DNA from: Mesodorylaimus sp. YZB2_4
Lineage: Eukaryota > Nematoda > Enoplea > Dorylaimida > Dorylaimidae
Direction: 5' to 3'
NCBI GenBank assembly: GCA_030248295.1
Contig: JASANH010000913.1
Coordinates: 62,001 to 126,000 of the forward strand
Length of the DNA stretch: 64,000 nucleotides
The notes under the pieces are model-generated. The model ran no database searches and was not told the origin of the DNA. It worked only from the letters and a program-made list of their open reading frames with translations. The position numbers and the translations under genes were made by a program. Each line of letters starts with the position of its first letter. The first letter of the stretch is position 1. Below, in pieces: positions 1-10,900 of this stretch.

Positions 1-629
1 ACGTCCAAAAAAACGGCGGGAACTCATCACGCGCGCACCCTGTACAGAACAAACGCCCCCCCCCCCCCCCCTCAGTCATACTTCCAGTATTACTATTAGA
101 CTACGGACGGAACTGCGAATAAAGGGGCAGCTTGAAATTCCTTAGTGCCGTCGCGATGACTCAGCCTTGCGCAATTTTCACGCCCCCCCCCCCTCGTGTT
201 TAGTTTATCCATGCCCTTGCCTGTTCCAGATCAGCTGACAGGTGCTATTCCATTCCATGTAAGCTGCATGCAAGGCTGTATGTGCTGGTGCATTTCCATT
301 ATTCCTGTTGGTTTTGTTTTCTTTCATAAAAGTGTGCAAAAAGTTTATTTCGCTCAGGGATAAAAGAATATTTGAAAAAAATTTTCATGGCGAATTATTG
401 GTAAAATATTACTGCATGGCATTTTGCAAGGACGAAAAAAGGAGTAGTCGGAAAAAGGTGAGATAACGGACTTTTTAGAGCAGTTTATCAGGTAGTAGTA
501 TTTGTTGAAAAAATGTTTCTGTCATCGATGAGTGAAAACACGCCGTTTTGGACCCACAAACGCGCTGTTTGGCCTTCTTAACGTTATAAGAGGGGTCGTT
601 TTTAATGCATTTGAAACAGTGTTAGAAAT

Positions 630-770
630 GACCTCAAGGTCAAGGTCAGAATTCTGTCAGAACCCTGATTGACCCTTGGTCGAAGTCAAGGCCAAGGTCA
701 GAAAATTTTGGGTGGTCGGTCAAGGTCAGGGTTAGGTCAGGGTTCCTTGCACCCGGTCAGAGTATTCTGA
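630..770. repeat. Degenerate AGGTCA-type short tandem repeat
   Basis: The sequence is an irregular array of AGGTCA and AAGGTCAG units. A second array of the same type lies at 2330-2440, interrupted by T tracts. The unit is identical to a nuclear-receptor half-site, but the spacing is irregular, so a simple repeat is the safer reading. Confidence 0.6.
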
Positions 771-2329
771 CCGAAACAAAATAAATTCAGTGAAATGTGG
801 GCGAAAATATTTTCAAGCTCTCGCCTTCTTGTGTAGGCTCTGGGCGAAGTTTTACAGTTCTAAATCCTAAGGCATGTCCTTGATTCTAGGACAGTCCTAA
901 GTCATTTCACAATCAGCTTGGTGTCCCACCAAAGGACACCAGGCTGTCTAGTTTAGGGCGACCTCGACCATGTCCTAAGTCTGGTGTCTTTTCAGTATAT
1001 CCTAGCAGCACTGCCATGCTGTCATGGTTGTCAGGCGCAGGGCAATTTCGAGCTGACCTTTCTAGAGCAATTTTTAGGGCAATCTTAGGGCGTCTTCAGA
1101 TTGTGGCACTTTGCCTTAGCTCTCTCGAGCCACAAAAACGGCTCTTTTTCAGCTGAACTAAAATTCTGTCGTCCCTTTTTAACCATTGAGGCCAAAACGG
1201 GACGACAGAATCCCATTATCATCCTTTTACTCCTTCATTTCCCAAGCAAATACATGCAATTGACAGGGAAGGGAGACACAAAATTAATCAAGGCTCATAC
1301 GCGAGATGAAGTCACAGCCAAGCATGATCCTATGGTACAGAATCCCGCAAAAAAGTAGCAGAAAACACAAAACTCTGTTTGTATGTAGGACTCAAAATTA
1401 TTACTTGGAAAATCCAAATGATGTGGTTCACAGAGTCGCCCAGTAACAGGACGGTCAGATTTTGTGCATAAAACGAGGATTCCCAAATAATAAACCCATG
1501 GTAAAGCTCATAAAATAAACCCAGTTTGGCACTTTTACAGAGCTCATATAATGTGGACCAGCCTGCTTTAGCCAAGGCGTCCTCGTGACATGGTAAAATT
1601 ATTCAGATGGAAAAGCACAGCAAACTTCGACAGGTAATGGGTGTTGTCCAAAGTTGCTGTCTTATGGTGCCCTAAATTTGTACCCGTCCTGAAATTAGGA
1701 TCGCATTGTGAAACTGGCCCTTGCTGAATGCGAGGCTTTATGCCATAGCAGTTATCTTACTCGTACAATAGCCAGCCCAGCTGCATGGACTGCCAGTGTA
1801 GTGTGCGCTTGCGTATGCCATCCATCCGTGGCATTGCCATCCCTATCTCTTCCCATTTGGTCATATCCAAACTTGACGTCATTGGCGCGAGGTATTCTGG
1901 CTGTATCAGCCAATTCTAGCCTGGTAAGCCGCCTTTTCTCGGATTACGGCGAAAAGAAATCGATCATGTGGAGGCAGTTTGAGCAGGAAGTGATGTTAGA
2001 AAGAATGAGATCTATTTTTGATTTTCAAAGGGTGTCAGTTTCTCTAGTTTTCCCAAAGCCATCAAAAACAGCCTTGCATATCTTCTTGAGCTTGATAAAA
2101 ATTCAGTTTCTTGGACTGCCCGTGAAATTTCACGTAATGCCAGGTAACTGTCAGCTGTAGTGAAATTTCGTGGTGAAATTGCAAACACAGAGAAGTTTTG
2201 TTGCTGGTGCCAATGATACACTACGTTCCAAACATGCACCACCAGTGCGTGATACATCTCCATGAGTGTAAGCAAAATTTTTTGTTCGATCAATGTGGAA
2301 GTCAGAGCCAGAAAATTTACAGTTCCCAG

Positions 2330-2440
2330 CAGGTCAATGGTCAGGTCAGAAATTTTTTTTCCTTCAATCAAGGTCAGTGTCAGGTCAGTAAGTTTTTTTT
2401 AGGGTCGGTCAAGGTCAAGGTCAGGTCAGACAGCGAAAAA
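2330..2440. repeat. Second AGGTCA-type short repeat array
   Basis: GGTCAGGTCAG-like units alternate with T-rich spacers; this is the same repeat type as at 630-770. Confidence 0.55.
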
Positions 2441-2705
2441 CCCAGGTCCTTGGAATACTAATTTAAACTGTCCAGCTCTGACACAGAGTTGAAATAAGCC
2501 TTATGCAAAGAACTAACCGGTTTTTCAACTTTAGTTTTAACTTTTCAGGTTTATTCAGAAACTTTTTTAAATCTATATTTTTCTAGGTTTCGACAGGTCT
2601 CAACATCACCCTCCAGCTAAACATAAACATAGAAAATGAGTTTTTAACCCACACAACAGCAGCGGGCTCCTTTTGCTGACACCTGATCAGGGTGTACCGG
2701 GATGC

Positions 2706-2850
2706 TGAACCCGTCTGATTTGACCCCTTTAGATGCTGACATTTAGGCACTCTGAATCTGGATCAATTTTAAGGCGAAAGCATGTTAGTCTACGTACTGC
2801 ACGTTTATCATTGCGCTATTCTAGATCCGGGAGGAAATCTGGCATGCATT
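2706..2850 (+). repeat. Dispersed repeat R1, uninterrupted copy
   Basis: This stretch (beginning near CCCGTCTGATTTGACCCC and ending near a GCATTATAAA segment) matches, at high identity, the two halves found at 3266-3337 and 4217-4300. It therefore acts as an unoccupied version of the site into which the 3338-4216 element inserted. Confidence 0.8.
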
Positions 2851-3337
2851 ATAAATGTTTAGACGTGTATCGAGACTGCGTATTTATTTCAGTTTACGTA
2901 TTATTGATAGTTGAAAAGAGAAATTTCAAATAAGCTGTAGAATCCACGCTAAAAGAGCGCAGCAAAAAGGGCGCAAAAATGCAAAAGAGGGGTACTGAAG
3001 AACAAAGGCGCAAGCAAGCGCGAAGTTATAAGGCAGCTATCGGTGTATTGATGACTATTATAATCAGTCGATGGTCCAGTTTGACTATCCGTACCTCTCA
3101 AATTCAATATAATACGTGCAGTATTATATATACATATAATACTGTATATCGAATAGAGAAAAAAATGAAAAAAAATCGAGAGGAAATATAATGTCAGAGG
3201 CAAAACAAAGGCCGCTGTTTCGAACGAAGTCAAACAACCACAGATGAGAAACAGTGCGATGCAAACCCGTCTGATTTGACCCCTTCAGATGCTGACATTT
3301 AGGCACCTGAGAATCCGGATCAATTTTGAGGCGGAAG

Positions 3338-4216
3338 CCAGGGTCGACCGTACCACCGTACCGGCCGTACCGTACCGCCGTACCGGGGGTGGTACGGTAC
3401 GGGTACGGCAGTGAAAACAGGCCGGTGCGGCCGTACCTCCAGGGTTATGTCATTTTTAAATTTTCCGCGCTTCAGTGATTCGCAGGTGCATGCAGCTTAC
3501 TTCAAAACACCTGTTTTTGAGTAGGTATTCGAGAAAGTGTGAGATCAAGAAGATTGTTGCACTTTGATTTGAAATCAAGAAAGTGTGAAATCAAGATGAT
3601 TGTTGCACTGTACCGTAGCTGCAGGACTTGCTGGTGTGAATTGAATTTCGTAGCTGGTCTGTTGGGACAGCCAGTTAGGTCTTATCAGCCAATGTCTTCT
3701 AAAGTTTCTAAAGTTTACGATTATTACTACATCGACGACAACGACGAATTACACGCAATTTGCAAGGTCTGTAAGACAAAGATCTCGAGAGGCGGCCCCT
3801 CATCTCACTCTGATTTCCAGCGCTGGAAATCAGGTGCTGGAAAGCTGAGAAACCGCATTTTTGGTGGCTAAGAATGTATGCGGGGGTAACCATGGAAGTC
3901 TTATGCCAGAAAATACCCGAATGCTTCCTTTTGTGAAATGTAATCTGCCAGCAGTTGGATTCAACACGTTCAAATTAGTCTAATACGGATGTGTGACCCC
4001 GATTCAAACAAGCCAATAAAGTACTTTTGCTGAACTGTCCGCTTTTGAAATCAAAGCATAACCAGCTAAGAAAGTTTCTTATTCATATGCAGTTAAAGTA
4101 AAATTTTGAGTACGGTACGGTACGGTACGGCACGTCTGGTACGGTACGGCCGTACCAGGCCCTCGGTACGGGTACAGTACGGGTACGGTCAAAAAAGCCG
4201 GTACGGTCGACCCTGG
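3338..4216. mobile_element. Non-autonomous hAT-like element with GGTAC-rich ends
   Basis: Terminal inverted repeats read CCAGGGTCGACC at both ends, followed inward by arrays of GGTACGGTAC. The element is flanked by a perfect 8-bp duplication GGCGGAAG (3330-3337 and 4217-4224). An 8-bp duplication with CAGGG-type ends is characteristic of the hAT superfamily. Inside, a frame at 3539-3871 (+) encodes a segment resembling a BED zinc finger (Cys-x2-Cys then His, around 3749-3820), as found at the N-terminus of hAT transposases. No DDE or RNase H-like region is present, so the element cannot encode a complete transposase. Confidence 0.85.
3690..3871 (+). pseudogene. BED-finger-like remnant of a hAT transposase
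   Basis: The encoded segment runs from Ser-Ser-Lys-Val-Ser-Lys-Val-Tyr through a Cys-Lys-Val-Cys pair, an Ile-Ser-Arg-Gly-Gly turn and a downstream His. This order matches the BED finger consensus. The frame stops soon afterwards without a transposase domain. It lies within the hAT-like element and is probably a decayed first exon. Confidence 0.5.
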
Positions 4217-4444
4217 GGCGGAAGCATGTTAGTCTACGTACTGCACGTTTATCATTGCGCAATTCTAGATCCGGGAGGAAAGCTGCCATGCATTACAAAC
4301 AGAATCGCAAGATGCGAGTCATCTAACTCATTGCTGCCTTTATCCGGTCCAAGATCCCAAGAGCCCATATTTTAATAATTAGCCTCATATCCCATATCCT
4401 GTTAATCCTAACAACATCGCTGACTGGGTATCCAAGGTAGTGTA

Positions 4445-4715
4445 GACCCCCTGAAAAATTTTGTAAAGGGGGACCCTTCTCATTTTTAGACCCCCCTGTC
4501 CCGCCTGGCAAGGGTGTGCAGGTACTTTTACTGTTTCCCCCCCCCCCCCCCCCCCCCCGACTATTTTTGGCAGAAGAAAATTTTTTTACATGGCGAAGAC
4601 CCTCCTGTCCCGCCTGGCGAGGTTGCGCAGGTACCTTCGCTATTTTTGACCCCCCCCCCCCCCCCCCCAACAGAAAAATTTTTTATAGGAAAAAAGACCC
4701 AATGTTTGCCTTGGA
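4445..4715. repeat. Tandem repeat of about 110 bp with poly-C tracts
   Basis: Two units share a CCTGTCCCGCCTGGC core, a GCAGGTAC segment and a terminal poly-C tract (4540-4558 and 4651-4668); a partial third unit follows. The poly-C runs create Pro-rich and Gly-rich open frames on both strands that are not genes. Confidence 0.7.
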
Positions 4716-5095
4716 CCCTCATTCTATTTCCAGGAGCTGGTAACTCCACTAAGTATCAGAAATGAGCAAACGTTGGCTGGTCAGACTTCTCCCTATCGGT
4801 CAGGGTCAAAATCAAATTCTTGTCGTTCTTCGCTTAAAAAAAAAAATTATACAGTATGCACTTGCGCTCTTTTTGCTATGCACTCTTTTAACCGATGCGC
4901 TTTTTACCTTAGACGTATCTGTATGACTGAAAAACATGCTGCAGTGAGGAGAATAGGCTCATACGAAGAAAGACAAGATGTAAAAACAGATCCTGATCAA
5001 GAAAAAAGTGATTTTGACCTATCGTTAATATCAGCAGGCAAATACCCAGATTCGCAATAAGTGGCTGTAACTGATTTATTGCCCTTTGAACACGA

Positions 5096-5481
5096 TAGCG
5101 TTCTTTCGGGATCCCGATCCTGGTCGATAAAAAATGGTCGGGATTGAATGTTGTGGATATGTGTGAAGAAGGGGAATGGGAGAGAAAGGGATCAGGAAGG
5201 GAGTGTTCCAAGAGGTTAAGCTGGAGATTGAACTGGTAAAGAGGAAGGAAGGAATTTGTTTGCCGATCGGTGACTGATTCTCCCCTTTTTTGCTTGCCTG
5301 ATTTTAAATGAAATTATAAAAACTGCGCAAAAAAGTTTATATTTGCTGACTACTTGGGGTGGATTGTAAGTTACCTACAGCGAATTAAAAGTGAAAAAAC
5401 CACTGAAAATCCCGGCCCGGTTCCGATCCCGGCCAGGATTGAGCAAGTCCCGATCCCGATTCCGATCCCGAGCGAATGCTA
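5096..5481. mobile_element. 386-bp hAT-like MITE with CGGGATC-rich ends
   Basis: The ends are inverted repeats of the type TAGC(G/A)TTC followed by TCGGGATC repeats. A perfect 8-bp duplication GAACACGA flanks it (5088-5095 and 5482-5489). There is no coding capacity. Related copies or fragments lie near 8420-8830, 21125-21170 and 60948-61272. Confidence 0.85.
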
Positions 5482-5539
5482 GAACACGACTGATTGTGAG
5501 TTACTGTTTCGAGTAAATTTATTTTATAAATTGAAAACG

Positions 5540-5690
5540 AAGTGGAGACACAAAACAAAGTGCTCCTATTTGAGACACGCAGAGGGACGCTGCTGTGTGT
5601 GCCGGTCCCCGCACAGCCCTGCTTGGAAGGTTTGACTGGTGGCCAGCTAGAGGCAAAAACGGGCTTCGGCCCGCTGGAATTAAAAAAAAA
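5540..5690 (+). repeat. SINE-A, 3' fragment
   Basis: This matches the 3' part of the complete SINE-A copies at 9196-9629 and 20533-20955 (ACGCAGAG..., a GCTTGGAAGGTTTGACTG segment, AAAACGGGCTTCGGCCC) and ends in an A-rich tail. Confidence 0.8.
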
Positions 5691-5969
5691 ACAAGCTAAA
5701 ACAACCCCGCAGATGCTGCGTTATTTCTCGCCTCCCCATTTTCTGAGACTCCTAAAACATTCCAATCAAATTTTTCCATATTCCCGTAGATTTTGTTCGG
5801 CTAATTTATCCTTGCCAATTTAAATTCGCGCAAACATTTTTGAATTTATCCATAAATTCAGAAGTTTGAATTCCCGCTATTTATCCCCAGCCCACGCAAA
5901 ACCACTGAGTCAGTGTGCACAGCTACAGATTTCTTGCACATATTCAAAAGATTCCTGTATTTGTTGCAG

Positions 5970-6827
5970 ACACAGTCGAGGACAACAGTCCCTCCGAAAA
6001 ACTATCAACATTCTGACTCGGACTGGTCATTATCTATTGCATCCGATGCGTGTAATTCCGACGCTGATTTGGACGCTGACAATGACGAAGATATTGATAA
6101 ATATCGCGAAAACCTTTTGCAAAAAATCGATAATTTGGGAGTTGCGAAATCTGAATTAGAAAACGATCGCGATGCCAAAAAGACACTTCTTATGCAAGAA
6201 ACTAATGCAAGAATCAAAGCGAATTTATCATGTCAGAAAAGTCGATTGAGTAAAAAAATTCAAGAAATTAATTCGGAAATAAAAGTGGTCAAATTGCGAT
6301 TAAAAAATTTTGAATATCGATGCGAAAATAATCGTTTACGGAAATTATCATTGAATCAGAACGAAAAAGGAATTTTCAATTTTGAGCAACAATGCCAAGT
6401 GTCGATAGAAAATGCGAACCAGTCAATTTATCGTGGTCGATCAAACACCGAAAGTACGACCACCACCACAATTTTATCCAAACATTCGATGATATCGCCA
6501 ACTAGTCCGCTAATCGATCGTGATCAAATTATCGATTTTGAAGAAACGGGTCAGCCATGCAGCCAGCCATCGCCAATGCTGGCCAGTCTTCCTGTCTCAT
6601 CGAAGCGAGAACGGGATTTGGTTGCTAAAATTTGGAACCAAAGAGAGCTTTTGAAAAAGAAAGATGAAGAGATTGCTCAATTAAAGAATCAAATCGATAT
6701 TCTCCAATCTGGTCATACGCACACCGACGATGGGGTTTTATGTGAAAAAGATACGAGAATACTGGGCGATTTTTTGGACATCGACGTTTCGAACGCATAT
6801 ATTGGTGATTTCGAATTTGGAATTTAA
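5970..6827 (+). CDS. Gene A: coiled-coil protein, last exon (5' incomplete)
   Basis: I do not recognise the family. A 285-codon frame begins at a good acceptor (TTTGTTGCAG, exon from 5970) and ends at TAA 6825-6827. The exon has no obvious initiator in the right place, so earlier exons are missing from my model. The N-terminal quarter is acidic and Ser/Asp-rich; a long charged coiled coil occupies about residues 50-125; a Ser/Thr/Pro-rich linker follows; a second coiled coil with Lys/Glu/Gln heptads sits near residues 210-245. The C-terminus is acidic and ends in an Ile-Gly-Asp-Phe-type motif reminiscent of gene B's terminal Ile-Gly-Glu-Phe. A nuclear or scaffold role is only a guess. A possible upstream exon at about 4910-5060 is weak. 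Confidence 0.6.
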   Translation, partial: TQSRTTVPPKNYQHSDSDWSLSIASDACNSDADLDADNDEDIDKYRENLLQKIDNLGVAKSELENDRDAKKTLLMQETNARIKANLSCQKSRLSKKIQEINSEIKVVKLRLKNFEYRCENNRLRKLSLNQNEKGIFNFEQQCQVSIENANQSIYRGRSNTESTTTTTILSKHSMISPTSPLIDRDQIIDFEETGQPCSQPSPMLASLPVSSKRERDLVAKIWNQRELLKKKDEEIAQLKNQIDILQSGHTHTDDGVLCEKDTRILGDFLDIDVSNAYIGDFEFGI

Positions 6828-7790
6828 TATCACGCCTATCTGAAGGTCGAATTTGGTATTAAAAAATCTTTTAGCATATGCAGGCTATTGGTTTTGCACA
6901 GAATGTTGTCATTGATTTACCTTTAATAAGAGTTTTCAAGCTTTTATGCAAAAAACTTGTAAACATAATGAAAATTTCTTTACTTTAGAAAAGTACGCTT
7001 CACCAAATACTTTACATGCAAAGAAACACTTTGCTTGTTGGATCTGTAAAGTATAGATAAAAACTGTGATTTGCTTCACTCACAAATGGCATACAATTCA
7101 AAAAGCGCACATGACTATGCCTGCGCATCAGATGTCTGCTAACTGGAGGGAGCAGCGTCTATGCGGCGTTGACAGGCAAAATATCGACATTTGTCGATGC
7201 TGCTAGCTTTTATCGCTTGGTTGAAGTTTTGTCTTTCGCAACTTGCTTGTGATACAACTCGACTAAAAAAGCATTGAAATTAGCTAACCTGCTTTTCACT
7301 GCCGAGGTGATCTGGAGGATCATCGTCGTTAGCCACCGATCGGCCACCAATTCGCAGTTTAATTGTTTCTGGTTCCCCAAGAAAAGTTTCGATGAAGAAT
7401 AATGTTGAGAAATTTCGCACCGAACAAGTTCGACATTGGGAAAGATGAGAGTAAGACAACAAATTTTTGAAAAGAGATTGGTTAGTGGGCGAGGCTAGGT
7501 TGACCCGCCTGGCCCTATAGGGGCGGGGGGGCATATCTCATCCGTGAATGCCGGAATTAATTTCGATATCTCATCAAGAGGTTACGTTCTGTTTAGGGTT
7601 TGAAGATATTGCAAATGAAAGGAATGGTCGTGACTATTCTGAACAAACCCCTAATCTTGAAACATAACGCAACGGGTCCAAGAAAGGGCGATCTTGTGCT
7701 TTGGTCCCCCCCCCCAGCGAATGTTTAGTGTGGCATAGCCTACGGTGTAAGACAAAACCAAACTAAAACATTTGTTGTAAGAACAAATCA
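6828..7790. other. Intergenic stretch between genes A and B
   Basis: I see no supported gene. The sequence is moderately AT-rich. Short open frames, including one on the minus strand at 7280-7534 that starts in a poly-C/G tract, have no recognisable content. Confidence 0.5.
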
Positions 7791-7910
7791 GGAGTGCCAA
7801 AAAAACGTATTTTTACCACTTCCAATCGTAAGTCAGTTCGTCAGTTTTTGTCTGATACCTTAGATTTTTTTAAAGTAAATTCCTGTATTCCAGGAAAGGG
7901 TCGATCGTTT

Positions 7911-10900
7911 ATGAAACGCGATGCGTCTTCCGAAGACTCGACCGAACGTCCGCCCGTCAAAACGACTCACAATCGATCGGCGTCAGGTCGCAATTTTGGC
8001 GGCGGTGGTGTTTCGACGAAATTCAGCTCTCCTGAAAAAGAAGCTGATGCGGCCATGAACATGGTTCGTGGAAGTGTGGACGACGTGGCGTCGATGAATT
8101 ACGAAATCGATGCATCGACGATCGCCGTTTCTGGTGACAGTATATTGGTCTCAAATTGCAGACAATCCGGGTCGAAGAGTAGAAAACGTAAGATGCATCA
8201 GCATGACGAAGATCAAGAGGATTTGGAAGACGTCGACGATGGCGATGCCAAATCAAAGAAAACGGGGAATAAAACTAAGTCGCAGCGTACAGAGCTGCCA
8301 AAGGAGGTAAGTTATTTGTTATAGCGTTGCCACATACAAATATCAAAGCCTGCTTTTAAGGCCTCGCCAACTCATAAAAAAGTTTTCCATCGTAGTTTGA
8401 GGTTTCTCGTGAAATCTTTTTGCTAATCAGGAATAGGTCGAGATCCCAATCCTGACATTGAGGCATCGGGATTGGGCATATATATGCATAGTCACAAGCA
8501 CGCTGGGCTCTCACTGATCCATCATAATTGCGATGAAGAGGCAACAGCAACATCAGCTCAAATTGATGATAACCTTAGCGACTGACTTAGACACTGATTT
8601 TGGTAGCTAAGGATGCCCTAGCTTAACGTATAGCGAGACTGTAAATGTACTCACCAATTTTAGCATATATATAAGTATTGAAAATTGGTTTATAAATAGT
8701 TGGATGACTAAAAAGTGTGCTTTAGTGAGGTTTTTATAGGCTCATAGGCAAAACAAACAAAGCTAGAAATCCGGATCCTTGTACCGATCGGGATTGCCCT
8801 GATTCCGATCTCGATCTTGATAAGTGATCGCGACCTACCTTTTGAAAAATTCCGCGGGTGCAAATTTTTACGGTTTCTGGCTCAGAGTCAGTCATTAGTT
8901 TTATGCATGTGATGAATCTCCCGCGGATTCGTTAGACTGTACTGAACTGATTTTTTTAAAGAACACAATATCAGCTTCCTGTGTGCCTGTTTTCCTGCAT
9001 GTAGGGACTTCAATTATCAGATGCGTAAGGAGCCGCCTGGGTGGTGTAGCGGTGAAAGGCTTCTGTCACTCACAATTCTCTTTGCGGAGCTGGAGACCGT
9101 CGGCCTGCGTTCAACTCTGGCCGTCTGAGAATTTGGTGAAGTTCTCTCTGCGCCTTTTACGCCTGGTGGTGGGTGACTCACCCTTCGTGTATTCGCGGCC
9201 GCGGTGGTGCATCGGTTCGGCTTTCGTCTCTTCTTATGGCTTCGGAGCGAGTGGCTGGACTCGTCCCGGGTTCGATCCCCGGTGATGGAGGTCGGTTTGC
9301 GAACCATAAATCCTCGCTGACCTTGCACTTCAGGCCGTGGGTGACTCACCTGGTACCGCCGAGGTGCTCCGAGTGCAGAGACTGACGCCAAACGAGTAGA
9401 CAGTCTCGGCTCTCGAACAACGACAGGGTTCAAAGCCCGTCCGCCATCGCCCGAGGAAGTCGGTGTCCAGTCCAGGAGGCCCTCTAGTGGAGGTGCTAAC
9501 AGTGGAGGACACGCAGAGAGAAGCTGCTGTATGTGCTGGTCGCCGCACAGCCGAGCTTATATAAGGTGTAACTGCTGGCCGGCTACAGGCAAGAACGGGC
9601 TTCGGCCCACAACACTTATAGAAAACCCATTCATGTATTCGGGGTCCATGAACGAAGAGAGGCCATATGGGGCGGGAGGCTCTCGAACCCGGCCCCCTCT
9701 GGGGTACGGTTGGCTATGGTTAGCCAAGGGGGGGACCAACATCGCGGACTAACACGCACCCTTGGCCGCCATGCATCCGAATCGACGTAAGTCGGATGGA
9801 CATGTAAGCAATCAAACAAAAAACTGGATCAGGCTGTCAGTGATCAAACAATTGCATGCCCAATGGTTTCTGAAAGCTGTTGATAGCTTCCGGGCATAAC
9901 CTTAAGGTAGTCGCAGGTTGAGGAAAGACTGATATCTTTACTGCTGTTCAAGATGCTGGTCAGTAAGTGCATCACTAAATTGATGAGGTGACTAATGTCC
10001 GCATTCTTCGATAAGGTGGCTCGAAACGTTTGTGGAGACTGATGTGGGTTGAAGTTCAAATTAAAGTTACGAGGGTGGCTAAAAACAAGGTAAAACCATG
10101 AATTTTTGTTCTATCTGAAAATCCATGTTTTCTGCATAAAAATTTCGCAGAAGGAAATTTTCGCGGTCCAGGCCATTGAACCGCGAAATTGAAGTGATTT
10201 ACAGTAGTTCGTCGGCGCCAGTGGCGATAGTTTTTCCTTAAAGTTGATATTCTTATCGTTTCAGTTGAAAGAACCCTGGCGTCGCCTGACAAACAATTTC
10301 CGTCTTCGCCGTCAGGCTGCTTCTGGTGAAAAAAGAGCAAAGCGGCGTATTTTATTGGAGAATTATAACAAATCAATCGAGCAACAAATTCGACAGATTA
10401 AAGAAGAAAAAGATCAATTGTGCAAAATTCGTAAAGGCTATGAATTAATTCATCAAAATAAAATTGAGTCGAAAAAGGCGAAGGATACTGAAGAGGATGG
10501 CAATGCAATGGGGTGCCAAGTCAGCCGTGTGAATAGTAACCTGGATTTGGTGTATGCCATGGAAATCGAAGCCGATCAGCGATTGAACCAATTACAAACG
10601 GCGCGAACGCTACAAGAAGATAAAAGTGTGGAATTGGTCAATGACTTTGATGAATATCTGCAACGCCCAATTAGTTTGGAAAGCGTGCAGAGCGATTTTG
10701 AGGTTCCAGAAGGACAAACGGATCGTTTACGGGAATTAAACGATGAATTGCGCGAGTTAAAAGAAAAAACTCGTTTGATTACAGTGCGTCGTTTTCGGTT
10801 TAAACTAGAAATGGAAAAATTGATGCAGGATGTGCTGAAACCAGGAGATGCTGAACAATTGAAGAAGATGTTGAAGATAAAAATGGAAGACGATCTGGCC

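Larger units (their letters stand above)
1..2700. other. Gene-poor repeat-rich leader region
   Basis: I see no convincing gene here. The stretch holds poly-C tracts near 55-72 and 182-192, AGGTCA-like short repeats at 630-760 and again at 2330-2440, and a small hairpin (arms 1163-1175 and 1199-1211). A 150-codon open frame at 1708-2160 has no recognisable domain, no clear splice context and an uneven composition, so I do not call it. Confidence 0.6.
3266..4300 (+). repeat. Dispersed repeat R1, copy interrupted by a hAT-like element
   Basis: The left half is at 3266-3337 and the right half at 4217-4300. Joined through a single GGCGGAAG, they match the uninterrupted copy at 2706-2850. The interruption is exactly the element at 3338-4216. 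Confidence 0.8.

Noticed and set aside
1708..2160. 150-codon open frame
   Set aside because: No domain, no splice support, and biased composition; chance frame.
4500..4765. Pro-rich and Gly-rich open frames on both strands
   Set aside because: They result from poly-C tracts in a tandem repeat.
4910..5060. Possible exon with a charged peptide after a TTACCTTAG acceptor-like site, perhaps upstream of gene A
   Set aside because: It ends in a stop without a clear donor, and its phase cannot be tied to the exon at 5970.
7280..7534. Minus-strand open frame starting in a poly-G tract
   Set aside because: Start codon lies in low-complexity sequence and the product resembles nothing I know.
9197..9290. 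A genuine tRNA gene
   Set aside because: A- and B-box signals are present, but the arms do not fold as a full cloverleaf and the segment heads a repeated 434-bp SINE.
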